Shown piece by piece: positions 26,149 to 35,569 of a stretch of DNA of 64,000 nucleotides (position 1 is the first letter of the stretch; each line of letters opens with the position of its first letter). The translations under genes and the position numbers were made by a program. This stretch comes from [Mycobacterium] fortunisiensis (lineage in GTDB: Bacteria > Actinomycetota > Actinomycetes > Mycobacteriales > Mycobacteriaceae), in assembly GCF_019050325.1 (NCBI RefSeq), contig NZ_VOMB01000024.1:62001-126000 (forward strand). Reading direction: 5' to 3'. The notes under the pieces were generated by a model. The model did not search any database. It saw nothing but the letters and a program-made list of their open reading frames with translations, and was not told the origin of the DNA.

Positions 26149-27369
26149 ATGGATATCAAGGCAGACGTGGTCGTCGTGGGCGCCGGGCCGGCCGGGTCGG
26201 CGGCCGCGGCATGGGCGGCGCGCGCCGGGCGTGACGTGCTCGTCCTCGACGCAGCACAGTTCCCCCGGGACAAAGCGTGCGGCGACGGGCTGACCCCGCG
26301 GGCGGTCACGGAGCTGGAACGGCTCGGTATGGCGCCGTGGCTCGACACCCGAATTCGGCACCACGGGCTGCGGATGTCGGGGTTCGGCGCCGACGTCGAG
26401 GTGGCCTGGCCCGGGCCGTCGTTCCCGTCCACGTCCAGCGCGGTTCCGCGCACCGAACTCGACGACCGGATCCGGTCGGTCGCCGCCGATGACGGTGCCA
26501 AAATGCATCTGGGCGCCAAAGCTGTTGGGGTTTCCCATAATTCGCGCGGTCGCGTCGAGTCGGTACAACTCGATGACGGCGCCGCCGTCGGCTGCACCGA
26601 TCTGATCGTGGCCGACGGCGCCCGCTCCACCCTGGGCCGGATGTTGGGCCGCACCTGGCACAAGGAAACCGTCTACGGCACCGCCATCCGCGGCTACATC
26701 GCCACTCCCCGCGGCGACGAGCCGTGGATCACCTCGCATCTGGAGCTGCGCTCCCCCGAAGGGCAGGTGCTGCCCGGCTACGGCTGGATCTTCCCGCTGG
26801 GCAACGGCGAGGTGAACATCGGCGTGGGCGCGCTGGCGACGGCCAAACGACCGGCCCACGCCGCCCTGCGGCCGCTGCTGTCCTACTACACCGGCCTGCG
26901 CCGCGCGGAGTGGGGATTCACCGGCGAACCGCGGGCCGCGCTGTCGGCCCTGCTACCGATGGGGGGCGCCGTGTCGGGGGTGGCCGGCCCCAACTGGATG
27001 CTCGTCGGCGACGCCGCGGCCTGCGTCAACCCGCTCAACGGCGAGGGCATCGACTACGGGCTGGAGACCGGCCGGCTGGCCGCCGAGCTGCTCGGCTCCG
27101 GTGACTACTCGCAGGTCTGGCCGACGGTGTTGCAAGAGCACTACGCGCACGGGTTCTCGGTGGCCCGGCGCCTGGCACTGCTGCTCACCCTGCCGCGGTT
27201 CCTGCCGGCCACCGGTCCGGTGGCACTGCGCTCGACCACGCTGATGCGCATCGCCGTGCGGGTGATGGGCAATTTGGTCACCGAAGAGGACGACGACTGG
27301 ATCGCCCGGGTGTGGCGTGGCGCCGGCCTGGCGTCACGTCGGTTGGATCAGCGCAAGCCGTTCAGCTGA
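26149..27369 (+). CDS. menJ: Menaquinone reductase MenJ (geranylgeranyl reductase family)
   Basis: FAD enzyme that saturates one isoprene unit of menaquinone, giving the MK-9(II-H2) typical of mycobacteria. The 406-residue protein has the FAD dinucleotide motif VVVGAGPAGSAAA (9-21), the KACGDGLTPRA stretch of the geranylgeranyl reductase family and the second FAD motif VGDAAACVNPLNGEGI. It matches the M. tuberculosis Rv0561c family in length. ATG 26149 is 21 bp from the divergent grcC1 start, so both transcripts must be leaderless or nearly so and share one small control region. Confidence 0.92.
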   Translation: MDIKADVVVVGAGPAGSAAAAWAARAGRDVLVLDAAQFPRDKACGDGLTPRAVTELERLGMAPWLDTRIRHHGLRMSGFGADVEVAWPGPSFPSTSSAVPRTELDDRIRSVAADDGAKMHLGAKAVGVSHNSRGRVESVQLDDGAAVGCTDLIVADGARSTLGRMLGRTWHKETVYGTAIRGYIATPRGDEPWITSHLELRSPEGQVLPGYGWIFPLGNGEVNIGVGALATAKRPAHAALRPLLSYYTGLRRAEWGFTGEPRAALSALLPMGGAVSGVAGPNWMLVGDAAACVNPLNGEGIDYGLETGRLAAELLGSGDYSQVWPTVLQEHYAHGFSVARRLALLLTLPRFLPATGPVALRSTTLMRIAVRVMGNLVTEEDDDWIARVWRGAGLASRRLDQRKPFS

Positions 27370-27850
27370 TCGGGCGGTTGAGCATCCAGATGCTGGTGGA
27401 CAGCGCCGTCGCGAACGCGCACCACAGCGGGTAGGGCGCGAGGGTCGCGCCGGGCGCGCCCTGGGCCGACACTGCACGACGGGTCAGATCCGCACTGCTG
27501 ACGGTCAGCGCGGCGGCGGTGACGGCTGCGGCGCCCAGTTGACGCCGGGAGAAGAACACCCATGACCAGGCGGCGTTGACGGCCAGGTTGACGCCCAGCG
27601 CCGCGGTGTAGACGCGGGCCTGGTCTGCTCGGCCGTCGGCGCGCAACGTATCGAGCGTACGAGCCGAGGTCACCGCGATATCGGCGTACAGGATCGGCCA
27701 GACGATCGGAAATGCTTGTCGCGGAGGCTGAAACGACGGCTTGCGCAGCCGTTCGTACCACTTGGACTGGGCCGGCCTGCTGGCCAGGCCGCCGACGAGC
27801 GCAGTGGTCAATGCCGCGGTGGTCGTTTTGGCCAGGGTGATCGGTCGCAT
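27362..27850 (-). CDS. tspO: TspO/MBR family membrane protein
   Basis: A 162-residue protein with about five hydrophobic helices and the TspO pattern: KWYERLRKPSFQPPRQAFP, then WPILYADIA, NAAWSWVFF and LWCAFATALS. TspO proteins bind porphyrins and sterol-like ligands and are stress-linked. The start is ATG 27850 (MRPITLAKT); the upstream open frame is not membrane-like. The 3' end overlaps the end of menJ by 8 bp (convergent). Confidence 0.85.
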   Translation of the reverse strand: MRPITLAKTTTAALTTALVGGLASRPAQSKWYERLRKPSFQPPRQAFPIVWPILYADIAVTSARTLDTLRADGRADQARVYTAALGVNLAVNAAWSWVFFSRRQLGAAAVTAAALTVSSADLTRRAVSAQGAPGATLAPYPLWCAFATALSTSIWMLNRPIS

Positions 27851-27984
27851 GGCTTGCTGATTACCCGAACCGGGTGATCTGCACACTCGCTCGCGGGTCG
27901 CCGATTTCTGCGCCTGGGTTGTGACGAGCGACGCCGAACAGCCCTGCGGTAGGAAACGGCGCAGCAGAGGGGGACGGGGTGACG

Positions 27985-28266
27985 TCAGCGGTACTCGCAC
28001 AGGTAGGCCGTCTCACCGTCGGCCCGTACCTGGAACTTGCTGTCGGCGGGCACGGTGAATTGTGTTCCGGCCTCGAAGGTTTCCCACTCCTGGCGCCCCG
28101 GCAGCCTGACAGTCAGCGCGCCGGAGACCACCTGCATGATCTCCAGCTGGGAGGTGCCGAACTCGTATTCGCCGACGGCCATGACCCCGACGGTGGCCCG
28201 CCCCTGGGGCGTCTCGAAGGCGATCGAGGCGACGTCCCCGTCGAAGTACTCGTTGACCTTGAACAA
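27985..28266 (-). CDS. ppnP: Pyrimidine/purine nucleoside phosphorylase PpnP (cupin, YaiE/DUF1255)
   Basis: A 93-residue single-cupin protein; family members phosphorolyse many nucleosides. The sequence follows the family closely: NEYFDGDVASIAFE, GRATVGVMAVGEYEFGT, then GTQFTVPADSKFQV and the C-terminal AYLCEYR. The start codon is TTG at 28266, supported by AAGGAG a few bases upstream. It lies 44 bp after the cobW-like gene on the same strand and may be cotranscribed with it. Confidence 0.9.
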   Translation of the reverse strand: MFKVNEYFDGDVASIAFETPQGRATVGVMAVGEYEFGTSQLEIMQVVSGALTVRLPGRQEWETFEAGTQFTVPADSKFQVRADGETAYLCEYR

Positions 28267-28310
28267 TGCGGCTCCTTGATTCCGGGAAGTGGCAAGGATA
28301 GCCGGGCCGG

Positions 28311-29243
28311 CTACACCACGAATTTGAGCACCCCGAGCATCGCGTTCTCGTCGGCCGGTTCACCGACGCAGCGCTGGAGCCCGGCCAGCAGCGCCTGCGT
28401 GTCCATCCCGGTGCCGATCAGTACCAACTCGGTGCCGCCCGACCGCCGCTTCTCGAACCGTAGCGAGCTGCCGACCAGCTGCAGCAGGAAACGCTGCGCA
28501 CCGAAGTCGACGAAACCTTTGGCGCGGTAGAGCCCGAGGGGGCGATCCCGGAGAAACTCCATGAACAGCCGCGGGTTCAGCGGGGTGTCGCCGCGGAACT
28601 CCACGCTCTGATACTCCGGATGAGCGTGGTCATGTTCGTCGCACAACAACTCGTCGAACGACAGCTGGGCCTGCGGCGCCCGCTCCGGCGGGTCGATCAG
28701 CAGCTCCGGGTCGATCCGGGCAAAGTCGGTGGACAACACCGGAACCCGGGGATTGAGCTCGCGGATCCGCGCCCGCAGGCCTTCGGCGTCAGGACCTGAG
28801 GACGCCTTGTTGAGCACCACCAGATCGGCGACCGGCACCCCGTGGCCGAGGTCGGGTTGCAGGCCGTCGACGACCAGGACCAGGCCCGCGTAGTGGAAGC
28901 GGGAGTCGTCGGCGGTGATGATGGTGCGGGCCAGGGCGGCCGGCTCGGCCACCCCGCTGGCCTCCACCACGATGAGATCCAGCCGGGGTTTGACGGCCGC
29001 GAGCTTGCCCAGCATCTCGCCGACTTCGTCGCCGTCGACCGCGCAGCAGATGCATCCGTTGGACAGCGAGGCCATCGCGTCGACCTGGCCGGCCACCAGC
29101 ATGGCGTCGATGTTGACCGCGCCGAAGTCGTTGACGAGCGCGCCGATGCGGACCCCGCGGCCATTGCGCAGCAGGTGGTTGAGCAGCGTGGTCTTACCGG
29201 CGCCGAGGTGTCCGGCGATGGCCAGCACGGGTACCGAGGTCAC
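28311..29243 (-). CDS. CobW/COG0523 family GTPase, metal chaperone-like
   Basis: The 310-residue protein has Walker A (GHLGAGKTT, 11-19), the family CXCC metal motif (NGCICC, Cys64-66-67), a Walker B region (IVVEASGVAEP) and a C-terminal CobW domain. A short His/Asp cluster (CDEHDHAHPE) in the second half is typical of zinc-handling members. It probably inserts or traffics a metal. Starts with GTG at 29243. The gene is separated from the upstream oxidoreductase by a perfect 24-bp hairpin. Confidence 0.88.
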   Translation of the reverse strand: MTSVPVLAIAGHLGAGKTTLLNHLLRNGRGVRIGALVNDFGAVNIDAMLVAGQVDAMASLSNGCICCAVDGDEVGEMLGKLAAVKPRLDLIVVEASGVAEPAALARTIITADDSRFHYAGLVLVVDGLQPDLGHGVPVADLVVLNKASSGPDAEGLRARIRELNPRVPVLSTDFARIDPELLIDPPERAPQAQLSFDELLCDEHDHAHPEYQSVEFRGDTPLNPRLFMEFLRDRPLGLYRAKGFVDFGAQRFLLQLVGSSLRFEKRRSGGTELVLIGTGMDTQALLAGLQRCVGEPADENAMLGVLKFVV

Positions 29244-29260
29244 CGGGCCATCGTAGGCGT

Positions 29261-29313
29261 GTGATTTGGGTGTGTTCAGCGGCGGTGAGCGCCGCTGAAC
29301 ACACCCAAATCAC
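29261..29313. terminator. Perfect 24-bp hairpin between the FAD oxidoreductase and CobW genes
   Basis: Arms 29261-29284 and 29290-29313 are fully complementary with a 5-nt loop (GTGAG). The right arm includes the stop codon of the FAD oxidoreductase (29310-29312), and the left arm ends 18 bp before the CobW start. Probably a terminator; the stem is unusually long and exact. Confidence 0.7.
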
Positions 29314-31094
29314 GTGGGCCAGCGGGTGTCGGCGATGTCCAGCGCGTGCGGCAGCCTGGCCCGGTACCGCGCCTTGTCGGCCGCCTTGAACGGGCCCCAC
29401 CACGGCGCCTGGAACAGCTCGACGACCTTGACCTTGGGCCCGTTGTAGCCCGAGGCCATCAACACCCCGTTGGCCGCGTACCGGCCGCCCTCGTTGGCCC
29501 CCTCCATCGTGGTGACGTTCTGATCGGTCTTGATCCACTCGCCGGCCAGGAAGAAGTTGTCGATCCCGGTGACCGCCTCCGGCCGCCGCGCCCACGACCC
29601 GGGGTCCTGGATGAACAGCGGTTCGTCGTTGCGCACGTTGGGCGTGCCCGAGTCGATGATCGACGGGTCCAGGAACCACGAGTGCAGCATCGCGTCGGTC
29701 ACCACCGTGCCGGTGTCGTTGAGGTGCGCCTTGATCTGCGCCCAGGCCTCGGCGGCGATCTGCGGCGGGGTGCACTGCCGGGCGCTGAGTCCGTTGAAAT
29801 TCCCCGGGGTACTCCAGTCCGAGATGATCGCCGACAGGCAATCCCTGACGGTGCCGTCCCCGTAGGAGGTCAGCGGCCGCTTCCAGAACTGTGCCTCGCT
29901 GATCGAGGTGAGACCCCACCCGGAGTCGACGTAGTTGACGTGTCCCTTGGTGACGTCGACGCGCTCGCGGAGGAAGAACATCAACCCGTTCATCCACTCG
30001 GTGCGCAACGCCGCCACCGAGGCCAGCTTGGGATCGGCGGCAATCACCTCGGGAGTCAGCACCGCGGCCAGCTTCTCGCACGGCACCGCCGAGACGTACC
30101 AGTCGGCGACCACCGGCTGGGCCACCCCGTTGCCGTCCACCACGGTGGCCGACGCGATGTGGCGCCCGTTGGTGCTCAGCCGCGCCAACGCCTGCCCGAG
30201 CCGGAACGTCACCCCCAGCGACTGCAGGTGGCTGACCCAGGGATCGATCCACTGCAGGCTCGTGGGTCCGTTGAGCACCCGGTCGAAACCCTTGTTGTCG
30301 ATGTCGTTGCCCAGCAGCAGGATCGACCACACCGAGGCCTCGCCCACCAACCCGATCGAATGCGCGCTGGCGTCCTTGGATTTGGAGGCGGCCAGGTTGC
30401 GGATGATTCCGTCGGCCAGGTAGCGGTTGTACTCCTTGCTCTTGTGGTCCGCGCCGATGTACTTCTCCCAGGTCATGTTGTCCCACTGGCCGAGCTTGCG
30501 CTCGTCGCAACTGGTCACGTACACCGCGAGCTTCTGCGCGGCGTACACCGCCTCCAGCGGCGGCAACCGGAACAACGTCTGGAACACCGCGGCCACCGAC
30601 TCGACGAACGCCTTGGGCGTGATCGGATTGGGCAGCGTCGGGATCGGAAACGGCAGGGGGATGGTCAGATCCGCCCGCCCCAGCCCCGAATGCAGATACG
30701 ACGTGGCCCGGGTCAGGTTTTGCCAGACACCGAAGGTGTTGCCGGCGAACGGAATACGCCGCATCGTGTCGGTGACGTTGCGGTAGAAGCCCGGAAAGAA
30801 CCGGAAACCGTGTTCGGCCGGCAGCGGACTGCCCGTCGGTGACGGAGCCGCGATGGAACGCGCCTTGCCACCGAGCGCCTTGCGCTCGAACACCGTGACC
30901 CGGTAGCCCCGCTCGGCCAGTTCATGGGCGGCGGTCAGACCCGCCACCCCGGCGCCGAATATCGCCACCGTGGAGCCCGGCGCGGCACGTGCGGATCCCG
31001 GGCCGCTCAATGCGGCGGCGGCCACTCCGGCCGTCGCCGTGCCGGCCAAAAACGACCGACGAGTGACCTGACGTTCCCCGACCCCACCCGCCAT
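29310..31094 (-). CDS. Tat-exported FAD-dependent oxidoreductase (phytoene desaturase / amine oxidase fold)
   Basis: The 594-residue protein has a twin-arginine signal (TRRSFLAG at about 11-18, then a hydrophobic stretch ending ARA), so it should be folded with FAD in the cytoplasm and exported. The dinucleotide motif FGAGVAGLTAA follows, then ERKALGGKARS and a C-terminal EGANEGGRYAANG that closes the FAD site, as in phytoene desaturases and hydroxysqualene dehydroxylases. Substrate unknown; an isoprenoid or other lipid is the natural guess. It is divergent from the second mce operon with a 317-bp gap. Confidence 0.85.
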   Translation of the reverse strand: MAGGVGERQVTRRSFLAGTATAGVAAAALSGPGSARAAPGSTVAIFGAGVAGLTAAHELAERGYRVTVFERKALGGKARSIAAPSPTGSPLPAEHGFRFFPGFYRNVTDTMRRIPFAGNTFGVWQNLTRATSYLHSGLGRADLTIPLPFPIPTLPNPITPKAFVESVAAVFQTLFRLPPLEAVYAAQKLAVYVTSCDERKLGQWDNMTWEKYIGADHKSKEYNRYLADGIIRNLAASKSKDASAHSIGLVGEASVWSILLLGNDIDNKGFDRVLNGPTSLQWIDPWVSHLQSLGVTFRLGQALARLSTNGRHIASATVVDGNGVAQPVVADWYVSAVPCEKLAAVLTPEVIAADPKLASVAALRTEWMNGLMFFLRERVDVTKGHVNYVDSGWGLTSISEAQFWKRPLTSYGDGTVRDCLSAIISDWSTPGNFNGLSARQCTPPQIAAEAWAQIKAHLNDTGTVVTDAMLHSWFLDPSIIDSGTPNVRNDEPLFIQDPGSWARRPEAVTGIDNFFLAGEWIKTDQNVTTMEGANEGGRYAANGVLMASGYNGPKVKVVELFQAPWWGPFKAADKARYRARLPHALDIADTRWPT

Positions 31095-31411
31095 ACCGAC
31101 ACCACCTCAGCTCGGCAACCCTGTGGAGGCTAAGTTAATGGTGATTCGACGCGGCGCGCCGATGCGACACGCCGAGTTGAGTCCCGGATGCCATAACACG
31201 ATCGAATGATCACAAATACGGGGCTAGAACTGTTCTCGACCTCATAAGACAGGAGCAACGAGCTCGAGAATAGGCATTCACTTAATCCTTGCGGCGACGC
31301 CGCAGGATGTGACATGCTCCACAGGCGACCGGGGGGTCGAAACCGTGCCCAGCACAACCGGTGGTCACCGGTTCGGCCCCGCGCATGCCACCACATCGCG
31401 GAAGGAACTCG
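31095..31411. promoter_or_regulatory. 317-bp divergent promoter region of the FAD oxidoreductase and mce operon 2
   Basis: No gene is visible. It should carry promoters in both directions. AGAAC-T-GTTCT (31226-31236) is an 11-bp palindrome, and TTCTCGA (31233-31239) and TCGAGAA (31264-31270) form a second, spaced inverted pair. GAAGGA (31401-31406) is the ribosome-binding site of the first yrbE gene. Confidence 0.45.
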
Positions 31412-32221
31412 ATGACCTACGAGCTACCAGCGCCCAAGGGCCCCATGCGGGACGTCCTGGTCCAGGGCGGCTACGTGCTCGGCTTCTCGGTGCAGGCGCT
31501 CGTCAGCGTCGTCACCGCGCTGTTCCGTCGCCGCCTGGTGCTCGAAGAGGTCGTCCACCAGACCCTGTTCATCGGCCGGGTCTGCACCGGCCCGGCCCTG
31601 CTGCTGATGATGCCCATCGGCGTGTTCATCGCGGTGTCGGTGGGCGAGCTGGCCGGGCGCATCGGTGCCGGCGGCTACTCAGGCGCCGTGGTGGCCTTCA
31701 TCATCGTCGGCCAGGCCGCGGCCCTGGTGTGCGCACTGATGATGGCCGGGGTCGCCGGGTCGGCGATCTGCACCGACCTCGGTTCCCGCACCATCCGCGA
31801 AGAGATCGACGCGATGGAGGTGATGGGCCTGGACGTGATCGAGCGCCTCGTCGCCCCGCGTCTGATCGCCGCCGTGATCGTGGCGCTGGCGCTCTGCTCG
31901 ATCGTCACGTTCGGCGGCGTGATGGCGTGCTACCTCTACCACATCAGTGTGCAGCATCTGCCCGCCGGAACGTTCCTGGCCACCTTCAGCCAGTACGGGC
32001 AGGTCTCGGATTTCGTGATGGCCCTGATCAAATCGGCGGTCTTCGGGCTCACCTCCACGCTGGTCGCCACATTCAAGGGCCTGCACACCAAGGGCGGCGC
32101 CGGCGGTGTGGCCAACGCGGTGAACGAGGCCGTGGTGCTGGCGTTCGCGCTGGTCTTCATCCTCAACACCACCATGTCCGCGCTGTACACCGTGGTGGTG
32201 CCGGCAGTGGGTAACTACTGA
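31412..32221 (+). CDS. yrbEA: MlaE/YrbE family permease, first subunit of mce operon 2
   Basis: First gene of the plus-strand mce operon. The start is ATG 31412 (MTYELPAPKG), 5 bp after GAAGGA. The 269-residue membrane protein carries the MlaE signature in LGSRTIREEIDAMEVMGLD and several hydrophobic helices. It overlaps the next gene by one base (TGATG). Confidence 0.93.
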   Translation: MTYELPAPKGPMRDVLVQGGYVLGFSVQALVSVVTALFRRRLVLEEVVHQTLFIGRVCTGPALLLMMPIGVFIAVSVGELAGRIGAGGYSGAVVAFIIVGQAAALVCALMMAGVAGSAICTDLGSRTIREEIDAMEVMGLDVIERLVAPRLIAAVIVALALCSIVTFGGVMACYLYHISVQHLPAGTFLATFSQYGQVSDFVMALIKSAVFGLTSTLVATFKGLHTKGGAGGVANAVNEAVVLAFALVFILNTTMSALYTVVVPAVGNY

Positions 32222-33078
32222 TGACCGCCGTCACCAGTGGGGCTGCCCTGCACCGGGTTTCACGACCAGTCATTGCGGGCTTCGACGCCCTGGCCGTCGC
32301 GGGGCAGCACGTGACGTTCTACGCCAAGGTCATCGGGTCGCTGCCCTACGCCCTGGTGCGCTACCGCAAGCACACCCTGGGCCAGATCGGTGAAGTCACC
32401 TTCGGCACCAGCTCGCTACTGTCCGGCGGCGGAACCATCGGGATCGTGTTCGCCATGTCCCTGGCCGCGGCCATGATGCTGGGCGTCGAAACCCAGCGCG
32501 GGCTGGACCTGGTCGGGATGAACACGCTCTCGGGCATGCTGGCCGCGATCGCCAACACCCGCGAACTGGCGCCGGTGGTGGTGGCAATCGCGTTGGCCGC
32601 CAAGGTCGGTACCGGATTCACCGCGCAGATCGGCGCCATGCGGATCTCCGACGAGATCGACGCACTCGACGCGATGGCGCTGCGCTCCATCCCCTACCTG
32701 GTCGGCACCCGGGTGCTGGCCTCGGTCGTCTGCGTCATCCCGATCTACATGATCGGACTGCTGGCCAGCTACCTGTCCACCCGCACCGTGGTGGTGTTCT
32801 TCAACGGCGCCTCCCCCGGCACCTACGACTACTTCTTCCACCTCGCCCTGGGACCACAGGACCTGCTGTACTCCGGGATCAAGGCGATCGTCTTCGCGAT
32901 CGTGGTGGCCCTGGTGCACTGCACCTACGGCTATTTCGCCTCCGGCGGCCCCGCCGGGGTGGGCCAGGCCGCCGGCCGCGCGCTGCGCACCGCGATCCTG
33001 GCCGTCGGCATCCTCGACGTGCTGCTCACCTTCGCGTTGTGGGGCCTGGTCCCCGAGATCCCGGGGATGGGCATATGA
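32221..33078 (+). CDS. yrbEB: MlaE/YrbE family permease, second subunit of mce operon 2
   Basis: A 285-residue membrane protein with the MlaE signature (AAKVGTGFTAQIGAMRI, then DEIDALDAMALRS). It pairs with the preceding permease. It is similar to the YrbEB at 10476-11333 (shared GTSSLLSGGGTIGIVF-like segment and ASGGPAGVG near the end), so the two operons are paralogous. Its stop overlaps the mceA start (ATGA). Confidence 0.93.
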   Translation: MTAVTSGAALHRVSRPVIAGFDALAVAGQHVTFYAKVIGSLPYALVRYRKHTLGQIGEVTFGTSSLLSGGGTIGIVFAMSLAAAMMLGVETQRGLDLVGMNTLSGMLAAIANTRELAPVVVAIALAAKVGTGFTAQIGAMRISDEIDALDAMALRSIPYLVGTRVLASVVCVIPIYMIGLLASYLSTRTVVVFFNGASPGTYDYFFHLALGPQDLLYSGIKAIVFAIVVALVHCTYGYFASGGPAGVGQAAGRALRTAILAVGILDVLLTFALWGLVPEIPGMGI

Positions 33079-34520
33079 GCCGGCGCGCCGAACCCGGCCG
33101 GGTGCGATTGGCGCTGCGCGGCCTGGCTGCCGTGGCGGTGGCCGCGGCCGTGGCAGCCCTGCTGGTGGCCCGGGCCTCCGGGCAGCTCGAGCGCACCGCC
33201 GACGTGTACGTCGGTGTCCCGGTGTCGGCCGGCCTGATCACCGGCGGGTCTCCGGTCCGCTACCACGGCGTCAACGTGGGGCACATCGCCGACATCGAAT
33301 CGGGCACCCACACCTCCCGGGTCCGGTTGGCGATCGAACCCGACAGCCTCGGCATCATCCCGTCCTCGGCCGTCGCCCGCATCGTGCCCCGCACCTTCTT
33401 CGGCGACATCTACCTGCAACTCGTCGACCCGCAAGGCCAACGATCGGGAACCGGCCTGAAAGCCGGCGACACCGTGGCCGTCGATGACAGCCCCGACGCG
33501 ATGGCCCTCTACGACGTGTTCACCAAGGTCGTCGCCCTGTTCTCCCAGATCAAGCCCGAACGCATGCAGACCGCCCTCACCGCGATCAGCCAGTCACTGC
33601 GCAACCGCGGCACCGAACTGGGCACCACGATCGACAACCTGAGCGCCAGCACCGAGGTACTGACCCCGTCACTGTTGCGATTCCTCGACACCACACCGCA
33701 ATTCCGCGATGTGATGGCCTCGCTGAACACCGCCACCCCCGACATCATCTCCACGCTGTCGGCGGCCACCTCGGTCTCCAACCGGATGGTCGACGACCAG
33801 AAGAAGTTCGCCTCGGCGATCGACGGTTTCGCCCGGTTCTCCTCGGTGCTCACCTCGTTCCTGTCCGATCACCGCGAGCACCTGATCACCGTGGTCGACG
33901 CGGCCGGCAAGATCATGGCCACCACCGCGGCGCAGCCACTCGGACTGGTCGACACGCTGGCCGGGGCACAGGCTTTCGGTGAAGCCGGGGCCAAGGTGTT
34001 CGCCACGGGCAAGTTCAACATCACCGCGGTGGCGACCTTCGCCGGGCCGATGCCGTACTCGCTGAAGGACTGTCCGGTCTACGGAACCAGCCAGGGCGCC
34101 CGGTGCGCCGAATCCGCACCGTCGGGCGACGTCCCGACACAGCCCGCCGATGTGCTCGCCCGCCCGGCCGCCGACCTGCCCGTCACGCCGTTCACCCCGC
34201 CCGCACCGCACCTGCCGGTGCACTCCCACCTGCCGCCAGGGCCCGGGCTGCCGCCATCCGCGCCCATCCCGTCGGCGCCCGCTCCCACCCCGCCGCCGGA
34301 ACTGCTTCCGGCGGAAGCCATCCCGGCGGCACCCGCACCATCGATCCCCGAGGTTGCGCCCGCGAGCTCCGTCGTCGACGCCGACGGCGAAGCGCACGCC
34401 CTGGCGGTGCTCCAGGACGAACTGGTGCCGCCGAACGGCAGCCCCACGGCCCAACCCAATATCGCCACGGTCCTCATGCTCGGGCCGCTGGTGCGTGGCA
34501 CGGAAGTACAGGTCTCATGA
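33075..34520 (+). CDS. mceA: MCE family protein, MceA position, operon 2
   Basis: Starts at ATG 33075, overlapping the permease stop by 4 bp. The 481-residue protein has a transmembrane helix at about 13-35, an MCE domain at about 42-125 (TGGSPVRYHGVNVGHIADI core), the helical region, a Cys pair (DCPVYG, ARCAE) and a Pro-rich tail of about 90 residues. The final LMLGPLVRGTEVQVS resembles the end of the operon 1 MceA. Confidence 0.9.
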   Translation: MSRRAEPGRVRLALRGLAAVAVAAAVAALLVARASGQLERTADVYVGVPVSAGLITGGSPVRYHGVNVGHIADIESGTHTSRVRLAIEPDSLGIIPSSAVARIVPRTFFGDIYLQLVDPQGQRSGTGLKAGDTVAVDDSPDAMALYDVFTKVVALFSQIKPERMQTALTAISQSLRNRGTELGTTIDNLSASTEVLTPSLLRFLDTTPQFRDVMASLNTATPDIISTLSAATSVSNRMVDDQKKFASAIDGFARFSSVLTSFLSDHREHLITVVDAAGKIMATTAAQPLGLVDTLAGAQAFGEAGAKVFATGKFNITAVATFAGPMPYSLKDCPVYGTSQGARCAESAPSGDVPTQPADVLARPAADLPVTPFTPPAPHLPVHSHLPPGPGLPPSAPIPSAPAPTPPPELLPAEAIPAAPAPSIPEVAPASSVVDADGEAHALAVLQDELVPPNGSPTAQPNIATVLMLGPLVRGTEVQVS

Positions 34521-35569
34521 AGCGGAACGGTCGGTGGCAGTCGTGGGCCAAGCTGGGCGCCTTCAGCACAACCGGCGTACTCAGCGCAGTGCTGGTGGTC
34601 AACACCCTGTCGGTGCCGGTGCGCGGCAGCACCGTCACCTATCAGGCGCAGTTCAGCAGCGTCGAGGGTCTCAACGTCGGAAACCCGGTGACCATGAACG
34701 GAATTCGGATCGGACGGGTGGACTCGATCCGGTTCGCCCCCAACTCCGACGGCACCAGCCGAGCCGACGTCGACATCGAGGTCAGCTCTGACTTCACGCT
34801 GACCGGCAACGTCACCGCCGCCGTGCGGTACGGCGACATGCTCGGCGCGCGCTACGTCGCACTGTCGGACCCGGGCGGGGCGATCGTCGACGTGTCCACC
34901 GACGAACCGCCGGCCCGACTGGCCGCCGGTGGCGTCATCCCGCTGGCCCAGACCTCCCCGGCGGTGGACCTGACCGCACTGCTCAACGGATTCAAACCGT
35001 TGTTCGACGCGCTGTCCCCCGACCAGGTCAACACCTTGACCCGGGGATTTGTCGAGACGTTCAGCGGGCAGGCGCAGACGCTGACCACGCTGCTCACCCA
35101 GATCGCCGCGATGACAGGCTCATTGAGCAACAACGCCGGGATTTTCACCCAGCTGATCGACAACATGTCGACGCTGATGCACACCATGAACAGCCGGGCG
35201 CCCCAACTGGAAGAGATGCTGCGCGGGCTCAACCGGCTCAGCGCCGCGGTGGCCTCCGGCGACCGGCAGTTCGAGACACTCATCGACCAGGGCAACGCCG
35301 TGCTGGCCACGCTGGCCAATACGGTCAACACCTCCAGCGCGGCCTACGGAGAAACCATCACCAACCTCGACGCCATGCTGAAAACCTGGCAGCCCAACAG
35401 CGACGAGTTCACAAAACTGCTGACCCGGCTACCGGAGTTCGGCGATGCCATCAACCGCACGACGAGCTACGGCGGGTTCGTCAGCCTGTACCTGTGCAAT
35501 TTCACCCTGAAGGTCGCCAGCCACGAAGCCAACATCTTCGGCTACACGCATTCCGAGGTGTGTCTGTAA
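34517..35569 (+). CDS. mceB: MCE family protein, MceB position, operon 2
   Basis: ATG 34517 overlaps the mceA stop by 4 bp; the open frame further upstream is a shadow of mceA. The 350-residue protein has a transmembrane segment at about 13-30 (FSTTGVLSAVLVVNTL), an MCE domain (NVGNPVTMNGIRIGRVDSI core, then YGDMLGARYVAL) and a helical region. Cys residues near the C-terminus (YLCNFT, EVCL) match those of other MceB proteins. Confidence 0.9.
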   Translation: MKRNGRWQSWAKLGAFSTTGVLSAVLVVNTLSVPVRGSTVTYQAQFSSVEGLNVGNPVTMNGIRIGRVDSIRFAPNSDGTSRADVDIEVSSDFTLTGNVTAAVRYGDMLGARYVALSDPGGAIVDVSTDEPPARLAAGGVIPLAQTSPAVDLTALLNGFKPLFDALSPDQVNTLTRGFVETFSGQAQTLTTLLTQIAAMTGSLSNNAGIFTQLIDNMSTLMHTMNSRAPQLEEMLRGLNRLSAAVASGDRQFETLIDQGNAVLATLANTVNTSSAAYGETITNLDAMLKTWQPNSDEFTKLLTRLPEFGDAINRTTSYGGFVSLYLCNFTLKVASHEANIFGYTHSEVCL

